From: CAVXAE01 sp044225565
GTDB lineage: Bacteria > Pseudomonadota > Gammaproteobacteria > Steroidobacterales > Steroidobacteraceae
NCBI GenBank assembly: GCA_044225565.1
Contig: JBGAIL010000201.1
Span: 1 to 8,333 of the forward strand
Direction of reading: 5' to 3'
Length of the DNA stretch: 8,333 nt
Shown: one piece after another, positions 5,725 through 8,333 of the stretch
Layout: the number at the start of each line of letters is the position of its first letter
Position numbering within the stretch: position 1 is the stretch's first letter
The notes under the pieces: generated by a model
The model's database searches: none
Seen by the model: the letters and a program-made list of their open reading frames with translations, nothing else
What the model was told of the DNA's origin: nothing
Position numbers and translations under genes: made by a program

Positions 5725-6780
5725 ATGCCTCGTTCCAGTGATTGGTGGACTCGTGCCACTGCCATGGTCCCTGTTCGGCAACTCGCAATTGCGCTGATCG
5801 GCGCCGTGGCGAGCGCCGCATCACCGGTCGTGACCTCGGCCGCACCGGTCCAGGATGACCCGAGCGCGCGCGATCTGCAGCGACTGGTCGCGTGGTTCGA
5901 GGGTGACTTCGACAACCAGGAACAGGTCTGGTTTGAGAATGAGCGGCGGTCCCGTGTTGCGGTCGGCGAACGCCATGAGCGAGTGCACGCCACGCACAGC
6001 CGGGTGAATCTCCCCGCCTTTGGCCAGTACGTGTTCTACGTCGAGGAGTATCTCGACGACGATCCCGCCAGGATTTTTCGCCAACGCCTCGTAACCTTCG
6101 AAAGCGCGCGTGAGGCTGGTGTCCGGATGAGGCTGTGGTTCTTCAGGCAGCCGGCGAACGTAGTGGGTGCCCAAAAGGATGCAGCGAAAATCTCGGGGAT
6201 CACTCGCGCGGATGTATCCGAGATTGCCGGCTGCGACGTGCTATGGGTGCTCGAGGGCGACCAGTACGTTGGAGGCATGCAGCCGCGCGCCTGCGTCTTC
6301 GGTGACAAGGCAGAACGACGCTACTCGCAGCACGATCTCATACTGTCGGCCACCAAGTACTGGCGCGTTGATCGCACCTTTCTGCTGGATTCCGGCAGGT
6401 TGTATCAAGGACACCCGGCCGGAGTGCCGCACAAGATGGTGCGGACGAAAAAATTCTCCTGTGACATCAATTTCTATGCGGGCGACTACCTGCAGGGCCC
6501 GCATCCGGATGACCAGGCGATCCTGGATCAGGAGATTCACAGCCAGGGTGGAACCATAAAGGTCACGCGCGCATCCGACCGGAAGGAGTATGTCTTTCGG
6601 CTGCGTGACAAGGAGTACCCGTACTTCGAAGAGAATCCGGATTTCATGTTCCTGTCCGTGCGTCGCGGCAATGAGCCATTCCTCGCCTACTCGCTGCACG
6701 ATCCGGCCGCGACACTGATTGGATTCAACCTCGGGTGGTTGAGCGTGTTCTGCGAACGCATGGGTTCGCCCCGCAGCTGA
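5725..6780 (+). CDS. Secreted CpcT/CpeT-family protein with C-terminal extension
   Basis: From about residue 50 to 246 the 351-residue product follows the CpcT/CpeT pattern: LQRLVAWFEGDFDNQEQ at 51-67, VFYVEEYLDDDPARIFRQRL at 103-122, AGCDVLW near 168-174, a GGMQPRAC segment ending at C190, and a YSQHDLILS strand. In cyanobacteria this family is a beta-barrel that attaches bilins to phycobiliproteins; elsewhere its role is unknown. A Sec-type signal is visible (hydrophobic 19-35, TSAAP after it). About 105 residues (247-351) extend past the usual domain and resemble nothing I know. ATG 5725 coincides with the predicted transcription start, implying leaderless translation. ATG 5764 (residue 14) gives a shorter, cleaner signal peptide and a ~39-base leader, and is a strong alternative; neither has a clear ribosome binding site. 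It heads an operon with the VOC and second oxidase genes. Confidence 0.78.
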   Translation: MPRSSDWWTRATAMVPVRQLAIALIGAVASAASPVVTSAAPVQDDPSARDLQRLVAWFEGDFDNQEQVWFENERRSRVAVGERHERVHATHSRVNLPAFGQYVFYVEEYLDDDPARIFRQRLVTFESAREAGVRMRLWFFRQPANVVGAQKDAAKISGITRADVSEIAGCDVLWVLEGDQYVGGMQPRACVFGDKAERRYSQHDLILSATKYWRVDRTFLLDSGRLYQGHPAGVPHKMVRTKKFSCDINFYAGDYLQGPHPDDQAILDQEIHSQGGTIKVTRASDRKEYVFRLRDKEYPYFEENPDFMFLSVRRGNEPFLAYSLHDPAATLIGFNLGWLSVFCERMGSPRS

Positions 6781-6801
6781 TTTTTCCGCCAGCCAGGCGC
6801 C

Positions 6802-6807
6802 AGGGGA
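6802..6807 (+). promoter_or_regulatory. Ribosome binding site supporting the GTG start of the VOC gene
   Basis: AGGGGA lies seven bases before the GTG at 6815. It favours that start over the in-frame ATG at 6836. Confidence 0.6.
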
Positions 6808-6814
6808 AGCAAAG

Positions 6815-7747
6815 GTGTTCGAGCTTGCAACCACGATGCCACTCGCGATCGCCTATGCAGTCATAGGTGTCGGCGACATGCAGGAGGCGCTCGACCTGTG
6901 GGTCGGGCGCTTCGGCATGGAAGTGGTGGTGCGCCAGTCAGGAGACGACCCTGAGCTCGCCCGCGCCTGGAATCTTCCCGGCGACGGCATAGTGGATCAG
7001 GCGCTGTTGCGCACACCGGGCGTCAAGGATGGCGGCATACATCTCGTGAAGTTCCGCGATCCCGGTCCCGCCGTGCGTGACGGCGCGTCGCCCACCGCAT
7101 TGCTGCCGAAGAGCATCGATGTGGCCGTGCGCGACATCGAGGCCCGGTACGCGGAACTCAAGGATGCGGGCTACCAGTTCCGGTCGAAGGTTGGTGCGTT
7201 CGAGACCGAGCAGCGCCAGAAGGTATTCGAAGTGCACATGACCGGGCACGACGGCATCAATGTGGTGCTGGTGGAGCAGCCCGGGCAGCTGGAACCCGCA
7301 AGTTCCAGGGGTTATGGCGTCGCGCCGCTCATTGTGGCCATTTCGCCTGACAACCGGCTCGAGGCGGAGTTCCTCCAGCACGTGCTGGGACTCGAGGAGT
7401 TGATGCATAACCGCTTCGGCGTGCCCTCCGTCGAGCGCACCATCGGGCTGCCGCCTGGGGCAAGCCTGGATGTGCGCATTCTGGGCGCCCGATCGCGTGT
7501 GTTCGGGCGCATTGAGCTCGTGCAGTACGAGGGAGTGGCAAGCGAAAACCGCTACCCGCGAGCCGTTGCGCCAGCGCGCGGCCAGTTGTCCGTCACGTAC
7601 TTCGTTGACGATCTCGCCCGGATAGTCTCCCGGGCGGCTGGTCATGTGAGCGATCTGGGCCGGGTCGCAAGCATCTACGGTCGAGCACGCATGGCCACGT
7701 TGACGACCCCCGCCGGCTTGCGGATCCATCTCGTGGAGTCACCATGA
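6815..7747 (+). CDS. Two-domain VOC (glyoxalase/dioxygenase fold) protein, metal ligands apparently lost
   Basis: The 310-residue product contains four beta-alpha-beta-beta-beta modules, at about 11-80, 100-154, 169-238 and 256-308, making two VOC domains as in extradiol dioxygenases. Module starts are recognisable (AVIGVGDMQEALDLWVGRFGM; IDVAVRDIEARYAELKDAGY; VTYFVDDLARIVSRAAG). The family normally binds a divalent metal through His/His/Glu. Here the first His position reads Tyr14, the third module has Pro171, the fourth has Leu-Ser in place of the usual His pair, and the C-terminal Glu position is His305. Metal catalysis is therefore doubtful, and a ligand-binding or structural role is possible. 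There is no signal peptide, so it is cytoplasmic. It lies 34 bp after the CpcT-like gene, and its stop overlaps the next start (ATGA at 7744-7747), pointing to coupled synthesis with the oxidase. Confidence 0.85.
   Translation: MFELATTMPLAIAYAVIGVGDMQEALDLWVGRFGMEVVVRQSGDDPELARAWNLPGDGIVDQALLRTPGVKDGGIHLVKFRDPGPAVRDGASPTALLPKSIDVAVRDIEARYAELKDAGYQFRSKVGAFETEQRQKVFEVHMTGHDGINVVLVEQPGQLEPASSRGYGVAPLIVAISPDNRLEAEFLQHVLGLEELMHNRFGVPSVERTIGLPPGASLDVRILGARSRVFGRIELVQYEGVASENRYPRAVAPARGQLSVTYFVDDLARIVSRAAGHVSDLGRVASIYGRARMATLTTPAGLRIHLVESP
7735..7738 (+). promoter_or_regulatory. Ribosome binding site of the second oxidase, inside the VOC gene
   Basis: GGAG lies five bases before the ATG at 7744. 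It supports reinitiation at the ATGA overlap. Confidence 0.55.
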
Positions 7748-8333
7748 CCACCGTCAATCGACGTACGGCTCTCGCGCTGCTTGGAGGCGCGGTCGGCACG
7801 CTGCCACGCCCGCTTTATGCAAGTGCGGACCGCCCACTGGACGCCGTAGTCGTAGGCGCCGGGCTGTCGGGCCTGTACGCCGCCTTGCTGCTCGAGGAGC
7901 AGGGGCTCAGCGTGCAGGTGCTCGAAGGCAGGCAGCGGGTCGGCGGTCGCGTGTACACCCTGAAGATGGTGCCCGGCAGCGTCGAGGCGGGGGGCGAAGT
8001 GATCGGGCCGGCCTATGCGCGCATGCTCGATACGGCACGCCGACTCAAGCTCGAGGTCGCGCCGCTGAAGCCCCTCGCGCCTCCCGGGGACTGGGCGTAC
8101 TACCTCGGCGGCAAGTTCATCCTCAAGGACGAGTGGCAGTCGAGCACCATGAATCCCCTGTCGGGGGACGACCGCAAGATCCTGCCTCATCAGTTGCTGC
8201 AGACACTGATGTACCGCGATGCCCCCTTGCGCGGCCGTTCCCTTGACGCCTGGCTCACGCCCGAGTTCGAGAAATGGGACATTCCCGCCACTGACTACCT
8301 GCGCGCACTCGGGCACAACCAGCAGACAATCGA
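7744..8333 (+). CDS. Tat-exported flavin amine oxidase, paralogue of the one at 2330 (3' end outside window)
   Basis: The 196 visible codons, open to the window edge, begin with a Tat signal: NRRTALALLGG at residues 5-15, then AxA at 26-28 as a likely cleavage site. The FAD-binding Rossmann segment follows, with GxGxxG (G38, G40, G43) and LEGRQRVGGR at 60-69, then EAGGEVIGPAYAR at 81-93, as in flavin amine oxidases. Over the 66 residues from this Rossmann motif onward, about 50 match the oxidase at 2330-3820; beyond that they diverge. The substrate half and the C-terminal FAD segment are not visible, so activity cannot be judged. Export by the Tat route fits a protein that folds around FAD before crossing the membrane. 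The start at 7744 is supported by GGAG and the ATGA overlap with the VOC gene, the upstream member of the same operon. Confidence 0.9.
   Translation, partial: MTTVNRRTALALLGGAVGTLPRPLYASADRPLDAVVVGAGLSGLYAALLLEEQGLSVQVLEGRQRVGGRVYTLKMVPGSVEAGGEVIGPAYARMLDTARRLKLEVAPLKPLAPPGDWAYYLGGKFILKDEWQSSTMNPLSGDDRKILPHQLLQTLMYRDAPLRGRSLDAWLTPEFEKWDIPATDYLRALGHNQQTI

Noticed and set aside
6938..7729. 263-codon minus-strand open frame opposite the VOC gene
   Set aside because: Its composition is what antisense of GC-rich coding DNA gives, with no motif, and it conflicts with the tightly packed plus-strand operon.
7675..8316. 213-codon minus-strand open frame opposite the second amine oxidase
   Set aside because: The plus strand has an intact Tat signal and FAD-binding motif. 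The antisense frame shows nothing recognisable.

Overview
The window is GC-rich bacterial chromosome. The mix of gene families (an FHA protein with a long coiled coil, a DUF1838 protein, Tat-exported flavin amine oxidases, a GcvA-like LysR regulator) and the codon use suggest a proteobacterium. A gammaproteobacterium of the Steroidobacteraceae/Xanthomonadales type is my best guess, held with low to moderate confidence. There are no rRNA or tRNA genes, insertion sequences, CRISPR arrays or phage genes.

Layout from left to right. (1) 1-1326 (+) is the 3' part of a coiled-coil protein ending in an FHA domain. It is probably an unrelated left neighbour, convergent with the rest. (2) 1389-2261 (-) encodes a Tat-exported DUF1838 protein. 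It is divergent from a complete Tat-exported flavin amine oxidase at 2330-3820 (+), and the 68-bp gap between them carries a 16-bp near-palindrome. (3) 3876-4832 (-) encodes a LysR-family regulator, convergent with the oxidase. (4) Divergent from lysR is a small secreted TPR/Sel1-like protein at 4942-5553 (+). (5) 5725-6780 (+) encodes a secreted CpcT/CpeT-family protein with a long C-terminal extension. It is followed by a two-domain VOC protein at 6815-7747 (+), whose stop overlaps (ATGA) the start of a second Tat-exported flavin amine oxidase at 7744. That oxidase runs off the right edge.

The most notable non-coding signal is a 50-bp promoter-like module present twice, at 4831-4880 and 5675-5724. 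Both copies have an identical A-tract block (ATTAGAAAAACT), TTGAG at the -35 position, a 17-bp spacer and TATACG at the -10 position, in exactly the same register. One copy drives the TPR/Sel1 gene and abuts the lysR start codon. The other drives the CpcT-VOC-oxidase operon. This suggests that the two rightward units are co-regulated, possibly by the adjacent LysR protein.

Taken together, 1389-8333 looks like an accessory locus built around two closely related exported flavoprotein oxidases (about 50 of 66 identical residues across the FAD-binding region). It also carries secreted accessory proteins of poorly characterised families (DUF1838, CpcT-like, Sel1-like), a VOC protein that has lost the usual metal ligands, and a dedicated regulator. 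The substrate cannot be read from the sequence. A role in oxidising an amine or amino-acid-derived compound outside the cytoplasm is an inference.
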